In this document: positions 50,773-59,849 of the stretch, in pieces
Layout: each line of letters opens with the position of its first letter
Numbering within the stretch: the first letter of the stretch is position 1
NCBI RefSeq assembly: GCF_024227435.1
Contig: NZ_CP100445.1
Span: forward strand, 2,973,369-3,037,368
Direction: 5' to 3'
Source: Natrinema caseinilyticum
GTDB lineage: Archaea > Halobacteriota > Halobacteria > Halobacteriales > Natrialbaceae
Length of the DNA stretch: 64,000 nucleotides
The notes under the pieces: model-generated
Told to the model about the DNA's origin: nothing
The model's input: the letters and a program-made list of their open reading frames with translations, nothing else
Database searches by the model: none
Position numbers and translations under genes: made by a program

Positions 50773-51558
50773 CTACACGACCCGGTCCGCCGCTGACCGA
50801 TACTCTTCGAAAAGCTGTTCTCCCCACGCGTATGCGTCGGGATCGTCCGTGTCGGCGAAAACGGAGAGAATCCCCGACTCCGCGTCGTAGCCACCGATTC
50901 CGACCCGATCGTCGAACAGCGCCAGCCCGAACGGGAGTTCGTCGCGAGCCCAGAGCCTGAGATTCTCCCGTTGGAAGGCGTCGTCCGCGAGGTCGGTGTA
51001 CTCCGACGCGAGTCGGTCGATCACCGGCGTCTCGAAGACGATATCGACCGGCATCCCGTCGAGAATGCGCTCGTGGATATCGTCGACGTACGTCGGTGCG
51101 ACCGACGTCGTATCGCAGCCGCGCAGCGAGGAAGTGTCCTCGAGCAGGTCGATAAACCGGTTCAACGGCCGGTACGGATCGCGCGGTTCGACTACCGTGA
51201 CGGTCGCGTCCGCGAACCAGTGGACATCGACGGCGACGGGGAGCGTCGCCGCCGAAAGGGTCTCGTACAGCGGTGCCAGCCGACGCGTCTCCACGACGGC
51301 GGCCCGGTAGGTTTCGACTGCGCGCCCCATCCGCGCGCCGAGGGGCGTCAACGCGTACCCGCTGTCCGTCCGCGTGATCCACTCCTTGTCGCGAAACGAG
51401 GCGAGGATCCGGTGTGTCGTCGCCGGCGACACTTCGAGGGCCGCTGCGAGTTCTGGTTTCTCGAGCGTCTCCGCGGCCAGAACGTCGAAGACCTCGTGCC
51501 GGCGGACCAGTTCCAGCAAGTCGTCCTGGAGATCGTCCTCGGACGGCGCCCCCTTCAT
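50773..51558 (-). CDS. Helix-turn-helix regulator with FilR1-like C-terminal domain
   Basis: A 261-residue protein. Residues 1-75 are a winged helix (HEVFDVLAAETLEKPELAAALEVSPATTHRILAS). The remainder (about 80-261) resembles the FilR1/DUF1724 domain (LARDELPFGLALFDDRVGIGGYDAESGILSVFADTDD). The family includes metabolic repressors in archaea. ATG 51558 was chosen because minus-sense aagattttt lies about 28 bases upstream; the frame is open further upstream. Confidence 0.85.
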   Translation of the reverse strand: MKGAPSEDDLQDDLLELVRRHEVFDVLAAETLEKPELAAALEVSPATTHRILASFRDKEWITRTDSGYALTPLGARMGRAVETYRAAVVETRRLAPLYETLSAATLPVAVDVHWFADATVTVVEPRDPYRPLNRFIDLLEDTSSLRGCDTTSVAPTYVDDIHERILDGMPVDIVFETPVIDRLASEYTDLADDAFQRENLRLWARDELPFGLALFDDRVGIGGYDAESGILSVFADTDDPDAYAWGEQLFEEYRSAADRVV

Positions 51559-51911
51559 TGGTCCTCCATGGAAAGTACCAGTCAAAAATCTTTTCATAGG
51601 GTGAATTCTGATCAGCGGATGAGTATAGATACGTCCGCCCTGCCGACGGACGAGAATTCGAGGCGAGCCCGCGCGTCCATCGGAGTCCGCGTTTCGACTT
51701 CGACTCGAGTCCGCGTTTTCGACGCCGTTCACGCTCCGGGTTCCAGGCCGGTTTGGCTTCCGGTCCGGGATCGGTTTCGCCCTCGGATCCGTTGCTCACC
51801 GCCGTTTCGCTGCAGTCGGCGCAGTCGTCGGTACGCCCGGGTTCTCTCGGCGGAGTTCGAAAGCGACGTCGTCCGTCGGTTCACGTCGACACGCCGGCGC
51901 GAGGAATCGGG

Positions 51912-52547
51912 TCAACAGATCGGCCTGGGATCGAGACCCAACTCGTCCAGCGAGTCCGCGTACGATTCGTACGCGACGTCGATCACGTATTCGGCGGACG
52001 CCCGTGCTCGGTCCCAGTCTCCGCTTTCGTCACAGACTTCCTCGAGCAACGCACCCGCCACGTCGCCCTGGGCAGCCGTTTCGGTCCGCAGGTCCCGAAA
52101 CGAGTCCGCGAGTCGCTCGTCGCCGTCGTTGACGAAGAAGTTCACCACCTGGAGGTGCGTCCGGTCGCCGACCAGTGCGCGACCGACGGCACCGCCGAGG
52201 CGGTCCAACGTCGTCTCGAGGGATCGGAGACGGTCGTGCATCGGGCCGCCGTCGACGTCGGTGACCTCGTCCTCGCTGTCGAGCATGGCTACCACCCGAT
52301 CGAAGTGGTCTCGCTCCTGGTCTCGAAACTCGGCGAAGGCGTCCCGTGCGCTCTCGTCTGCCTCGTCGTCGACCCACGTCTCGAAGGTCTCCGCGGCGGC
52401 GCACTCGCTGTCCGCTGCGGTCCTGAGAACGTGCTCCGCCGTCAGATCCGCGTCCGTGAGCGCGATCAGCAGTTTGGACGAGCCGAGTCGCTCGAGTTCG
52501 ACGGACATCGATTCCTCGAGCGCGGACTGAAATTCGGTGGCGGTCAT
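51912..52547 (-). CDS. Rubrerythrin/ferritin-like protein
   Basis: A 211-residue helical protein. Residues 1-95 hold a ferritin-like half with ESMSVELERLGSSKLLIALTDADLTAEHVLRTAADSECAAAETF and DQERDHFDRVV (E..DH, di-iron type). A second helical half follows (ALLEEVCDESGDWDRARASAEY). It belongs to the rubrerythrin-like haloarchaeal family; metal binding is likely but not proven. ATG 52547. Divergent from the rhodanese-MBL gene. Confidence 0.8.
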   Translation of the reverse strand: MTATEFQSALEESMSVELERLGSSKLLIALTDADLTAEHVLRTAADSECAAAETFETWVDDEADESARDAFAEFRDQERDHFDRVVAMLDSEDEVTDVDGGPMHDRLRSLETTLDRLGGAVGRALVGDRTHLQVVNFFVNDGDERLADSFRDLRTETAAQGDVAGALLEEVCDESGDWDRARASAEYVIDVAYESYADSLDELGLDPRPIC

Positions 52548-52652
52548 ACGGAACTGACACCGCCGATCGTGTTGAACCTTGGCGGTGATCCGGGGAGCCT
52601 CGCCGACGGTTCGGGGCGCGACTTTACCCGCCTCGAGCGCGTACGTTCGGGC

Positions 52653-53828
52653 ATGACAGACAGGAGCGACCACGCCGACCGACCGGGTGACGAGCAGCCC
52701 TCGATCGCTCCCGACGCGCTCGCCGACCGGCTGCGATCCGGCGACGCGATGACCGTCCTCGACGTCCGCGACCGCGACGAGTTCGATCGCTGGCACCTCG
52801 AGGGCGACGCCGTCGAGGCCGTCCAGATCCCCCACGTTCGCTTCATCCAGGCCCAGGCGACGGGCGGCGTCGACGACCTCGTAGCCGACCTGTCGGAGCC
52901 GATCGTCGCCGTCTGCGGTCGCGGGGAAGCGAGCGCCCACGCCGTCGGGCTCCTGCGGGAGGCGGGCATCGAAGCGCGCAATCTCGCCGGCGGGATGGAC
53001 GCCTGGGCAGACCTCTATGCGGTCCGCGAACTCGAGGTCGACGCGCCCGCGAGAGTCTTCCAGTACGACCGGCCCTCGAGCGGGTGTCTCGCGTATTCGA
53101 TCGTCAGCGGCAACGAAGCGGCGGTGATCGACCCGCTGCGGGCGTTTGCGGACCGATACGTGGCGGACGCCGCCGACTTCGGTGCCGACCTCACGTACGC
53201 GATCGACACGCACGTCCACGCCGATCACGTCAGCGGCGTCCGCGACCTCGCATCGCGGGCCGAAGCCGATGCCGTCCTTCCGGACGGCGCTCGCAGTCGC
53301 GGGCTCGCCTTCGACGCCGTGACCCTCGGGGACGGAGACGAACTCACCGTTGGCGAGACGACGCTGACGGCGGTGGCGACCCCCGGGCACACGACCGAAT
53401 CGCTCTCCATTCGGCTGGATTCCGTGCTGTTCACGGGCGATACACTGTTCCTCGAGGGCGTCGGCCGGCCGGACCTGGAGGGCGGCAGCGAGGAGGCGCC
53501 GACGGCCGCGCGGCGACTCTACGAGAGCCTACGGGATCGAGTTCTCGAGCAGTCGCCCGAGACGGTGGTCGCGCCGGGTCACTACAGTACGGCCGCCGAT
53601 CCTGGCGCCGACGGAACGTACGCCGACCGACTCGGGACGCTGCGCGATCGCCTCGCCGCGCTCTCGATGGCCGAAGACGAGTTCGTCGCCCACGCGACGA
53701 CCGATCTCCCGCCGCGGCCGTCGAACCACGAGCGGATCGTCGCGACGAATCTCGGACTCGAGGACGTCGATCCCGAAACGGCGTTCGAACTCGAACTGGG
53801 ACCGAACAACTGTGCGGTCGCCGACTGA
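52653..53828 (+). CDS. Rhodanese-MBL fusion (persulfide dioxygenase-like)
   Basis: A 391-residue fusion. Residues 15-125 are a rhodanese domain (MTVLDVRDRDEFDRWHLEG) with active-site Cys88 in VAVCGRGEAS. Residues about 135-330 are a metallo-beta-lactamase fold with THVHADH at 186-192, then VATPGHTTES, VLFTGDTLF and APGHYST, the persulfide-dioxygenase/glyoxalase II pattern. A C-terminal extension follows. The order of domains is rhodanese first. It probably handles sulfane sulfur, either oxidising glutathione-like persulfides or transferring sulfur. ATG 52653 has ctttacc about 27 bases upstream. Confidence 0.88.
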   Translation: MTDRSDHADRPGDEQPSIAPDALADRLRSGDAMTVLDVRDRDEFDRWHLEGDAVEAVQIPHVRFIQAQATGGVDDLVADLSEPIVAVCGRGEASAHAVGLLREAGIEARNLAGGMDAWADLYAVRELEVDAPARVFQYDRPSSGCLAYSIVSGNEAAVIDPLRAFADRYVADAADFGADLTYAIDTHVHADHVSGVRDLASRAEADAVLPDGARSRGLAFDAVTLGDGDELTVGETTLTAVATPGHTTESLSIRLDSVLFTGDTLFLEGVGRPDLEGGSEEAPTAARRLYESLRDRVLEQSPETVVAPGHYSTAADPGADGTYADRLGTLRDRLAALSMAEDEFVAHATTDLPPRPSNHERIVATNLGLEDVDPETAFELELGPNNCAVAD

Positions 53829-53919
53829 CGGTCGGGCCGACGGACGCAAAATGGCGTCGCGAGGCGGACCGGTCCGCCTCGCGTCGGTGGCAGGCGACGA
53901 TCGACCGAAATCGCGGCGC

Positions 53920-54255
53920 TCAGTCGTCGGCGACCGCGCTGTCGCGGGCGCCGTCGGCCTCGAGGTCGGCCTCGATGCTCGGGGGATACTTGCCGCGGTC
54001 GAGTTTCAGATCCGACTGCGGACGGGCCATGCAGGTCAGCGCGTAGTTCTCGGCTTCCGTTTCGGTCAGCCCGCGGGCGGCCGGTTGGGTAACCTCGCCT
54101 TCGAGAATTTCGGCGGAACAGGCCAGACACATTCCGACCCGGCAGGAGTACTCCTGGGCGATCCCCTCCTCGAGACACCGGCTGAGGATCGTCTCCTTGT
54201 CGGTGCAGGTGATCGTCTCACCCGTTCCGACGAACTCGATGGTGTACGCTGTCAT
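53920..54255 (-). CDS. Plant-type [2Fe-2S] ferredoxin
   Basis: A 111-residue electron carrier. The four cluster cysteines are C38, C43, C46 (SCRVGMCLACSAEI) and C75 (LTCMARPQ), the plant/halophile pattern. The start MTAYTIEFVGTGETITCT and the C-terminal acidic region follow the family. ATG 54255 has minus-sense gttttag about 28 bases upstream. Function in redox reactions is certain; the partner enzymes are not adjacent. Confidence 0.93.
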   Translation of the reverse strand: MTAYTIEFVGTGETITCTDKETILSRCLEEGIAQEYSCRVGMCLACSAEILEGEVTQPAARGLTETEAENYALTCMARPQSDLKLDRGKYPPSIEADLEADGARDSAVADD

Positions 54256-54366
54256 ACGGGTGGATACGGACGACCTCACTAAAACTCTTTATTCCCACCT
54301 CTCGGGACTGTCCGGACGGTGAATAGACGTGCCGAGTCGTACCAACGGCGCGGTCACTCGGACCGA

Positions 54367-54552
54367 ATGGGCCTTCCCGTACCAATTTACACGATCATCG
54401 CCCTCCAGTTCCTCGCCTTGCTGCCGGTCATCGCCGCGGTATCGACGTACTTCTTCCACCGCACCGGCCGGATCTGGATCGGCGCGTTCGTCAACACGCT
54501 GTTGATCACGTGGCTGATCGTCGCCTCGCAGGCGATCCACTATCCGTTCTAG
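54367..54552 (+). CDS. Small membrane protein, 61 aa
   Basis: A 61-residue protein: VPIYTIIALQFLALLPVIAAVSTYFFHRTG is one helix pair and ends with IWIGAFVNTLLITWLIVASQAIHYPF, a second pair. The conserved YFFHRTGRIWIGAF is a recognisable haloarchaeal microprotein signature of unknown function. ATG 54367 was preferred over the in-frame ATG 54319. Divergent from the ferredoxin gene at 54255. Confidence 0.75.
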   Translation: MGLPVPIYTIIALQFLALLPVIAAVSTYFFHRTGRIWIGAFVNTLLITWLIVASQAIHYPF

Positions 54553-54715
54553 CCGTCACCCGGCTGTCACCCGAATCGCCTCGTTTCGGGCGTTCGGACG
54601 CATCTCTGAACCGGATCGATCCGGTCCGCAGCGAGGACCGCTCCGTCGTCCGGGCGAGCGGAGAATCAGACCACTTGATAAAACGTTTTCTTACCGCGGC
54701 GCTCACAGTGTGGAT

Positions 54716-56122
54716 ATGAGTACGCAGGAGCAGTCGGCAACCGCCGCGACGACTCGGACCCAGTCGCCGGACGTCGTCGTCGTCGGCGCCGGAACTGCAG
54801 GATGCTACGCCGCTGCGACCGTCGCACGCGAGGGATACGACGTCGTCGTCCTCGATCGAAAATCCGAAACCGAAGCGGGTCACATCGCCTGCGGGGACGC
54901 GTTAAAGGGTGCCGACGCCTTTCCCGAGGCGATCCCGAAGTCGAAACTCGAGCCGGCCTTTACGAACACGGGCGTCGACCACGGCCGTTTCGAGATTCCA
55001 CAGGAGGACACCGTCCTCGAGATTCCGGTTCCGGGTGAACTCGCGGTCATCGACCGCTGGGAGTACGGACGACGGATCATCGAGGGCGCGGGCGACGTCG
55101 GCGTCGACTTTCACTACGATACCGTCGTCACGAACGTCGTCCAGGCCGACGACGGTCGCGTCACGGGGGTCGAGGCGATCCGCGCGGGCGATCCGATCAC
55201 CTACGAGGCGGACGTCGTCGTCGACGCCGCGGGTTCGCTCTCCGTCTTGCAGGACAACGTCGACTTCTCGGGGTCGACGTTCGATACCAACGTCAACTAC
55301 ACGCACTTCTGTTCTGCCTACCGGGAGATCGTCCACGTGGACGAACCCGTCGAGTGGGACGACGCGCTCGTCTTCAAACCGACGGAGCGGGCCGCGGGCT
55401 ACCTCTGGTACTTCCCGCGCACCGAGACGGAGATCAACGCCGGACTCGGCTTTCAGATGACCGAGGAGCCCATGGAACTGGTCGACGACCTCAGACGCGA
55501 CCTCGAGACCCGTCCCGAGTTCGCCGGCGCGACGGTCGAGGACAAACTCGGCGCCGCCTTGCCCACTCGCCGGCCGTACGACTCGGCGGTCCACCCGGGA
55601 TACATGGCCGTCGGCGACGCCGCGGGACACGTCAACCCCACGACCGGCGGTGGCATCGCCGGCGCCGCGTACGCCGGCAAGTACGCCGCCGAACAGGCCA
55701 TCGAGGCCCTTGAGACGGACGACTACGGCGAAGACACCTTCTGGCGGTACAACGAACGGGTGATGGACCACTACGGCGCCCGTTACGCCGCACTCGACGT
55801 CTACAATATCCTCTCGACCGCGGTCGACGTGGACGACCTCATGGGGCTGCTCGCCGCGATGCCGGGCGACAAACTCGCCGAAGCTCTCTACTCCGGGAGC
55901 ACGAACATCGGCCTCAAGCTCAAACTCGAGGCGTTGCTCAAGAGCCGCGGCCACTGGGGCACCATCTGGAACCTCTATCAGACGAAACGCCGCGCGGACG
56001 AACTGCTCGCTCACTACGAGGAGTACCCCTCGAGCCCAGCGGGGCTCGCGGACTGGCAGGACCGACGCGACGAACTGATGGGGAAGGTGTACGAGACGAC
56101 TGGCGCGGATCCGAAGTACTGA
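54716..56122 (+). CDS. Digeranylgeranylglycerophospholipid reductase
   Basis: A 468-residue FAD-dependent geranylgeranyl reductase. VVVVGAGTAGCYAAATVAREG (GxGxxG, about 21-41) binds FAD, and VGDAAGHVNPTTGGGIAGA is the second flavin-family motif. GYLWYFPRTETEINAGLG is the substrate-side conserved segment. It hydrogenates the geranylgeranyl chains of archaeal ether lipids to phytanyl chains. ATG 54716 has A/T-rich ttttctta upstream. The gene is long but complete. Confidence 0.92.
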   Translation: MSTQEQSATAATTRTQSPDVVVVGAGTAGCYAAATVAREGYDVVVLDRKSETEAGHIACGDALKGADAFPEAIPKSKLEPAFTNTGVDHGRFEIPQEDTVLEIPVPGELAVIDRWEYGRRIIEGAGDVGVDFHYDTVVTNVVQADDGRVTGVEAIRAGDPITYEADVVVDAAGSLSVLQDNVDFSGSTFDTNVNYTHFCSAYREIVHVDEPVEWDDALVFKPTERAAGYLWYFPRTETEINAGLGFQMTEEPMELVDDLRRDLETRPEFAGATVEDKLGAALPTRRPYDSAVHPGYMAVGDAAGHVNPTTGGGIAGAAYAGKYAAEQAIEALETDDYGEDTFWRYNERVMDHYGARYAALDVYNILSTAVDVDDLMGLLAAMPGDKLAEALYSGSTNIGLKLKLEALLKSRGHWGTIWNLYQTKRRADELLAHYEEYPSSPAGLADWQDRRDELMGKVYETTGADPKY

Positions 56123-56403
56123 GCGGCCGGTCGCGCCGCGGACGCGACAGCGCCCTCGACGCCCCCTCGAGAGACCGCCGCGCGTTCTTTTCGCGCTCGC
56201 GGCTGGTAGCGGTACGCACTGCGTCTCGCCCCGCCGAACCGGGAGTCGACGCTCCCGGTACTCGGAGATACGTGTCGAGCGTTACGCCGCGCGGCCGCGA
56301 ACCCCCCTCCCGTCGAAGCGCGCATCCGACAGTCTCCGTCGCCGACAGTAACCCTGCGTTGTTAGGGACAGTTCATAATTCCGATGGTACTCAACTCGTT
56401 TCC

Positions 56404-57207
56404 ATGTCCCAAGGACATACCCGTCGACGCACGCTGACGCTGATCGGAACCGCAGGAGCCGGCCTGGTGGCCGGTAGTTTCGGCGCCGCGAGCGACGACC
56501 ACGCAGGTGACAGCGGACAGGAATCGGACGGTAATCACGACGAGGAAGCCACAGCGACTGCTCGCGTTCGCGCGGCCCACCTCTCGCCCGACGCGCCGAA
56601 CGTCGACGTCGTAGTCGACGGCGAGACCGTCCTCTCGGACGTTCCGTTCCGCGCGGTGAGCGACTACCTCGAGCTACCCGTCGGGACCGCGAACGTCGCC
56701 ATCTCGGCGACCGACGACCCCGAGACCGTCGTGTTCGATCAGGAACTCGAAATCGCCGAAGGGGCGTTTACGATCGCCGCGCTCGGCGAACTCTCCGAGG
56801 AGAATCAGCCGTTCGCGCCGACCGTGCTGGAGGACGACCTCAGCGACCCCGGCGAGAACGCCCGCGTGCGACTCGTCCACGCCTCGCCGGACGCTCCGGC
56901 GGTCGACGTCACCGTCGGTGGCGGCGAGACGGTCCTGTTCGAGAACGTCGCCTTCGGCGAGGCCGGCGCGCTCGAGGTGCCGGCCGGCGAGTACACCCTC
57001 GAGGTGCGGCCCGCGACCAACTGTAACGATGGGGAGGTCGTCGCCGAGTTCGACGTCGCTCCGGCGGCCGGGAGCGTCTCCACGGCCTTCGCGGTCGGCT
57101 ACCTCGAACCCGACGCTGCTCCCGCGGACGAGGCGTTCGACCTCGAGGTCGTCGCAGACGTTCCGGGGGAGGAGACCCACGACGAGGAGTCGATGGCCGA
57201 GTGCTGA
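56404..57207 (+). CDS. DUF4397 domain protein with Tat-like signal
   Basis: A 267-residue protein. MSQGHTRRRTLTLIGTAGAGLVAG is a twin-arginine signal. Two successive DUF4397 domains (RVRAAHLSPDAPNVDVVVDGE at about 52 and RVRLVHASPDAPAVDVTVGGGE at about 150) follow, separated by acidic linkers. The ending ESMAEC includes a cysteine but no lipobox. DUF4397 proteins are surface beta-sandwich proteins of unclear ligand. ATG 56404. Confidence 0.88.
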   Translation: MSQGHTRRRTLTLIGTAGAGLVAGSFGAASDDHAGDSGQESDGNHDEEATATARVRAAHLSPDAPNVDVVVDGETVLSDVPFRAVSDYLELPVGTANVAISATDDPETVVFDQELEIAEGAFTIAALGELSEENQPFAPTVLEDDLSDPGENARVRLVHASPDAPAVDVTVGGGETVLFENVAFGEAGALEVPAGEYTLEVRPATNCNDGEVVAEFDVAPAAGSVSTAFAVGYLEPDAAPADEAFDLEVVADVPGEETHDEESMAEC

Positions 57208-57371
57208 TCCTCTGATACGGACTACTGTACGTCATTACCGGTGCACCCGCAGGACGGTCGCGGTTGCACCGGTACATCGGTACAGCAGACCGTACGACGC
57301 GTCGATCGGTTCTCGACCGCGAATTCGATCCGCCGCGGAGGTACTCGACTCGAATCGCTGAGCGATCGAGA

Positions 57372-58652
57372 TCAGGGTCGCTCGAGCGTGACCCGCTCGA
57401 CCGCTCCAACCAGCACGTCGATCCCGTGCTGGATGCTCGCCTCGTCGACGTCGAACGTCGCGGTGTGGTGGCCGCCTGGATGGTCGGTACCGACGCCGAC
57501 GTAGCAGGCGGTCCCCCCGTTTTGCTGGACTTCTCGCATGAGGAAGGTCGCGTCCTCGCTGCCCCCGAGTTCGTCGCGCTCTACGACCCGCTCGACGCCC
57601 GGCGTCGTTCCGGCGACGTCGGCGACGATCTCGACGAGTTCCTCGTCGCTGGTCGCGCTCGGGGCTTCCGCACCGGTCTCGATCTCGACCTCGCAGTCGT
57701 GCATTTCGGCGGCGCTCCGGAGAACTCGCTCGGCCCGATGTTTCATGTACTCCATCAGCTCGGTCGTCTCGCCGCGGACCTCGGCCACGATCCGGGCCTC
57801 GTCGGGGATGACGTTGGCGGCGCTGCCGCCCTCGGCGACGCCGGCGTTGACGCGCGTCTTCCCGTCGTTGTGCCGTGGAATCCCGTAGAGGTTCTGCACC
57901 GCCGTCGCCATCGCCTGGACGGCGTTGCGTCCCTGCTCCGGGTGGCCGCCGGCGTGGGCCGATTCGCCCGTAAACGTCGCCTCGAGGTGTGACACCGCGA
58001 GAAATCCGCCGATCCCCGCGACGATTTCGCCGGTCGGATGGTCCAGGCCGATGTGGACGGCGAGCAACGCGTCGACGTCGCGGATGTGGTCGCTCTCGGC
58101 CATCGCCTTGCCGCCGCCGACGACCTCCTCCGCGGGTTGGAAGAACACCTTCAGCGTACCCGTAAAGTCGCTGTTGGCGATCCGTTCGACGACACCGATC
58201 CCGATCGTCGCGTGGGCGTCGTGGCCGCAGGCGTGCATCGCGGCCTCGCGTTCGGAGCGAAAGCCCTCGGCCGCCGGCAGGTGCGCCGGATCGGTCGACT
58301 CCCCCCGCGGAAGCCCGTCGATGTCGACGCGAAGGCCGACCGTCGGTCCCTCGCCGCGCTCGAGGACGGCGACGGCGCCGGTGTAGCCGCCCTCGAGTCG
58401 CTCGAGAACCGCTTCGTCGACGCCGTCGGCTCGGGCCTGGTCGTACCACCGGGTGAGGTCGGTCTCCTCGGGGACGGCCATCCGCTGGTCGCCCGCGATC
58501 GCGTCCGGGCCGACGTGGAGTTCGTCGAGGTCGTCGCCGAGTCGCGACTCGAGTTCGTCGACGATTCGGGCGGTCGTATAGAACTCGCGCCAGGCGGGTT
58601 CCGGTTTTCGGTGCAAGTCGCGTCGGAGCGAAACGAGATCGTCCGCGGTCAT
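57372..58652 (-). CDS. M20-family amidohydrolase/peptidase
   Basis: A 426-residue amidohydrolase of the M20D/indole-acetyl-amino-acid hydrolase type. Motifs are EAAMHACGHDAHATIGIGV (metal ligands), FFQPAEEVVGGGKAM (catalytic Glu), and ESAHAGGHPEQGRNAVQAMATAVQ. TCGED-like C-terminal ESDHLG... is represented by VERDELGGSEDATFLMREV. It cleaves an N-acyl amino acid or related amide; substrate unknown. ATG 58652 with ctttttac about 24 bases upstream. Leaderless. Confidence 0.9.
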   Translation of the reverse strand: MTADDLVSLRRDLHRKPEPAWREFYTTARIVDELESRLGDDLDELHVGPDAIAGDQRMAVPEETDLTRWYDQARADGVDEAVLERLEGGYTGAVAVLERGEGPTVGLRVDIDGLPRGESTDPAHLPAAEGFRSEREAAMHACGHDAHATIGIGVVERIANSDFTGTLKVFFQPAEEVVGGGKAMAESDHIRDVDALLAVHIGLDHPTGEIVAGIGGFLAVSHLEATFTGESAHAGGHPEQGRNAVQAMATAVQNLYGIPRHNDGKTRVNAGVAEGGSAANVIPDEARIVAEVRGETTELMEYMKHRAERVLRSAAEMHDCEVEIETGAEAPSATSDEELVEIVADVAGTTPGVERVVERDELGGSEDATFLMREVQQNGGTACYVGVGTDHPGGHHTATFDVDEASIQHGIDVLVGAVERVTLERP

Positions 58653-58720
58653 ACCCCGATATCGTCGGGGTCGGTAAAAAGCCCTGTCGTCGTTTGGCAC
58701 CCGAGACGACGTGTCGACGG

Positions 58721-59056
58721 TCAGTTTCCGCGGCCCGCGCCGCGGATCTGTTCGACTTCGGCCTCGATGTGGACCGAGTCGGGGAAGTTCTGTGAGGCAA
58801 TATTGCGCGCGAGGTTGTCGTGGCCGTGTATCTCGAGTTCGCGGGTGAAAACGGTGTAGTCCCAGGAGGAAAATCGACGGTCGTCGTCGGCGTGGAGCCG
58901 ACAGGACTGGGGAACTGAGAGTCGCTCCGGTGGATGGGAGTGTGGCCCTTTCAGTGCCGCCCCTTTCCGTTCGGCGGTCGCTTTGATGTCCTCGACGATC
59001 CCGTCGAGAGCCGCTCGATCACCGCTTTGAAGGGTAAGACGCGTGACGAAGGTCAT
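58721..59056 (-). CDS. uS10/mL48-family ribosomal protein paralogue
   Basis: A 111-residue protein with the S10 fold pattern: VTRLTLQSGDRAALDGIVEDIKATAERKGAALKGPHSHPPERL in the first half and WDYTVFTRELEIHGHDNLARNIASQNFPDSVHIEAEVEQI in the second. Halophile S10 proper lies in the ribosomal operon, so this is an extra paralogue, possibly extra-ribosomal. ATG 59056 has minus-sense gtttttacg about 33 bases upstream. Degenerate repeats lie just upstream. Confidence 0.75.
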   Translation of the reverse strand: MTFVTRLTLQSGDRAALDGIVEDIKATAERKGAALKGPHSHPPERLSVPQSCRLHADDDRRFSSWDYTVFTRELEIHGHDNLARNIASQNFPDSVHIEAEVEQIRGAGRGN

Positions 59057-59125
59057 CGGTATTGTCGAATCATCCACGGTCGGCGCGTAAAAACTTGCTG
59101 AGAGACGGCCGTGACGATCCCCGTC

Positions 59126-59235
59126 GCGTGCGACTCTGATCCACTCTCGCCGTGTGATTCTGTCCCACCGTGTGCGACTCTGCCCACTCTCATCGTGTGC
59201 GACTCCGTCCCACTGTGTACGACTGTGGTCGTCCC
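59126..59235. repeat. Degenerate ~22-bp repeats between two divergent genes
   Basis: Units resembling gtgtgcgactctgtcccact start near 59126, 59149, 59169, 59191 and 59215. They lie upstream of the TATA elements of both the uS10 paralogue and the Nudix gene. The repetition is imperfect, so it is either an old slippage array or binding sites. Confidence 0.55.
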
Positions 59236-59327
59236 GCATCCGACAGCGTGACAATCGATTTCGCAATCAGTGTTCGTTGGACGAACAGTTCGATATTCTC
59301 TTAACGTCGCACCTACTAGGCCAGTTA

Positions 59328-59762
59328 ATGGCAGTCGAAGCTACGAGCGCAGGCGCGATCCTCTTCCGCGATACGCGGGGCCGGCGCGAGTATCTTCTAC
59401 TCAAGAGCCGCCCAGGCGATTGGGAGTTTCCCAAGGGCGGTGTCGAAGGAGATGAAGAACTACAGCAGACGGCGATCCGCGAAGTAACGGAAGAGGCAGG
59501 TATTGAAGAGTTCCGACTACTCGACGGCTTTCGCAGGGACTACGATTACGTCTTCGAGGCGAACGGCAAAACGATTCACAAAACCGTTCACCTCTTCATC
59601 GCGAAGTCGTTCGAGGCCAGTGCAGAACTTTCGAACGAACATCGCGACCTGCAGTGGCGCGATTACGAACAGGCGATAAACACCGTCACACAGGACGGTC
59701 CGCGGGAAATCCTGGAAGAAGCCCACCGATTCCTGGACGAGACCGAAGACGAGGAGCACTGA
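59328..59762 (+). CDS. Nudix bis(5'-nucleosyl)-tetraphosphatase-like
   Basis: A 144-residue MutT/Nudix hydrolase. The Nudix box is GGVEGDEELQQTAIREVTEEAG (residues 37-58). The opening ATSAGAILFRDTRGRREYLLLKSRPGDWEFPKGG is the asymmetric diadenosine-tetraphosphatase type (WxFPKGG). Later TVHLFIAKSF and LQWRDYEQAINTV complete the fold. It probably degrades Ap4A or other diadenosine polyphosphates. ATG 59328 with cttaacg about 28 bases upstream. Confidence 0.9.
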   Translation: MAVEATSAGAILFRDTRGRREYLLLKSRPGDWEFPKGGVEGDEELQQTAIREVTEEAGIEEFRLLDGFRRDYDYVFEANGKTIHKTVHLFIAKSFEASAELSNEHRDLQWRDYEQAINTVTQDGPREILEEAHRFLDETEDEEH

Positions 59763-59849
59763 GGCGGGCCCCGTCGTCGGAAGAAGACGACGGTCGGGAG
59801 GGAGAGACGACCAGCACCAGCGCTCCTCTCTGTACCGGGCCGCTGTCAC

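Noticed and set aside
59126-59235. CRISPR-like array
   Set aside because: The repeats are short, imperfect and have no spacers, and no cas gene is nearby.
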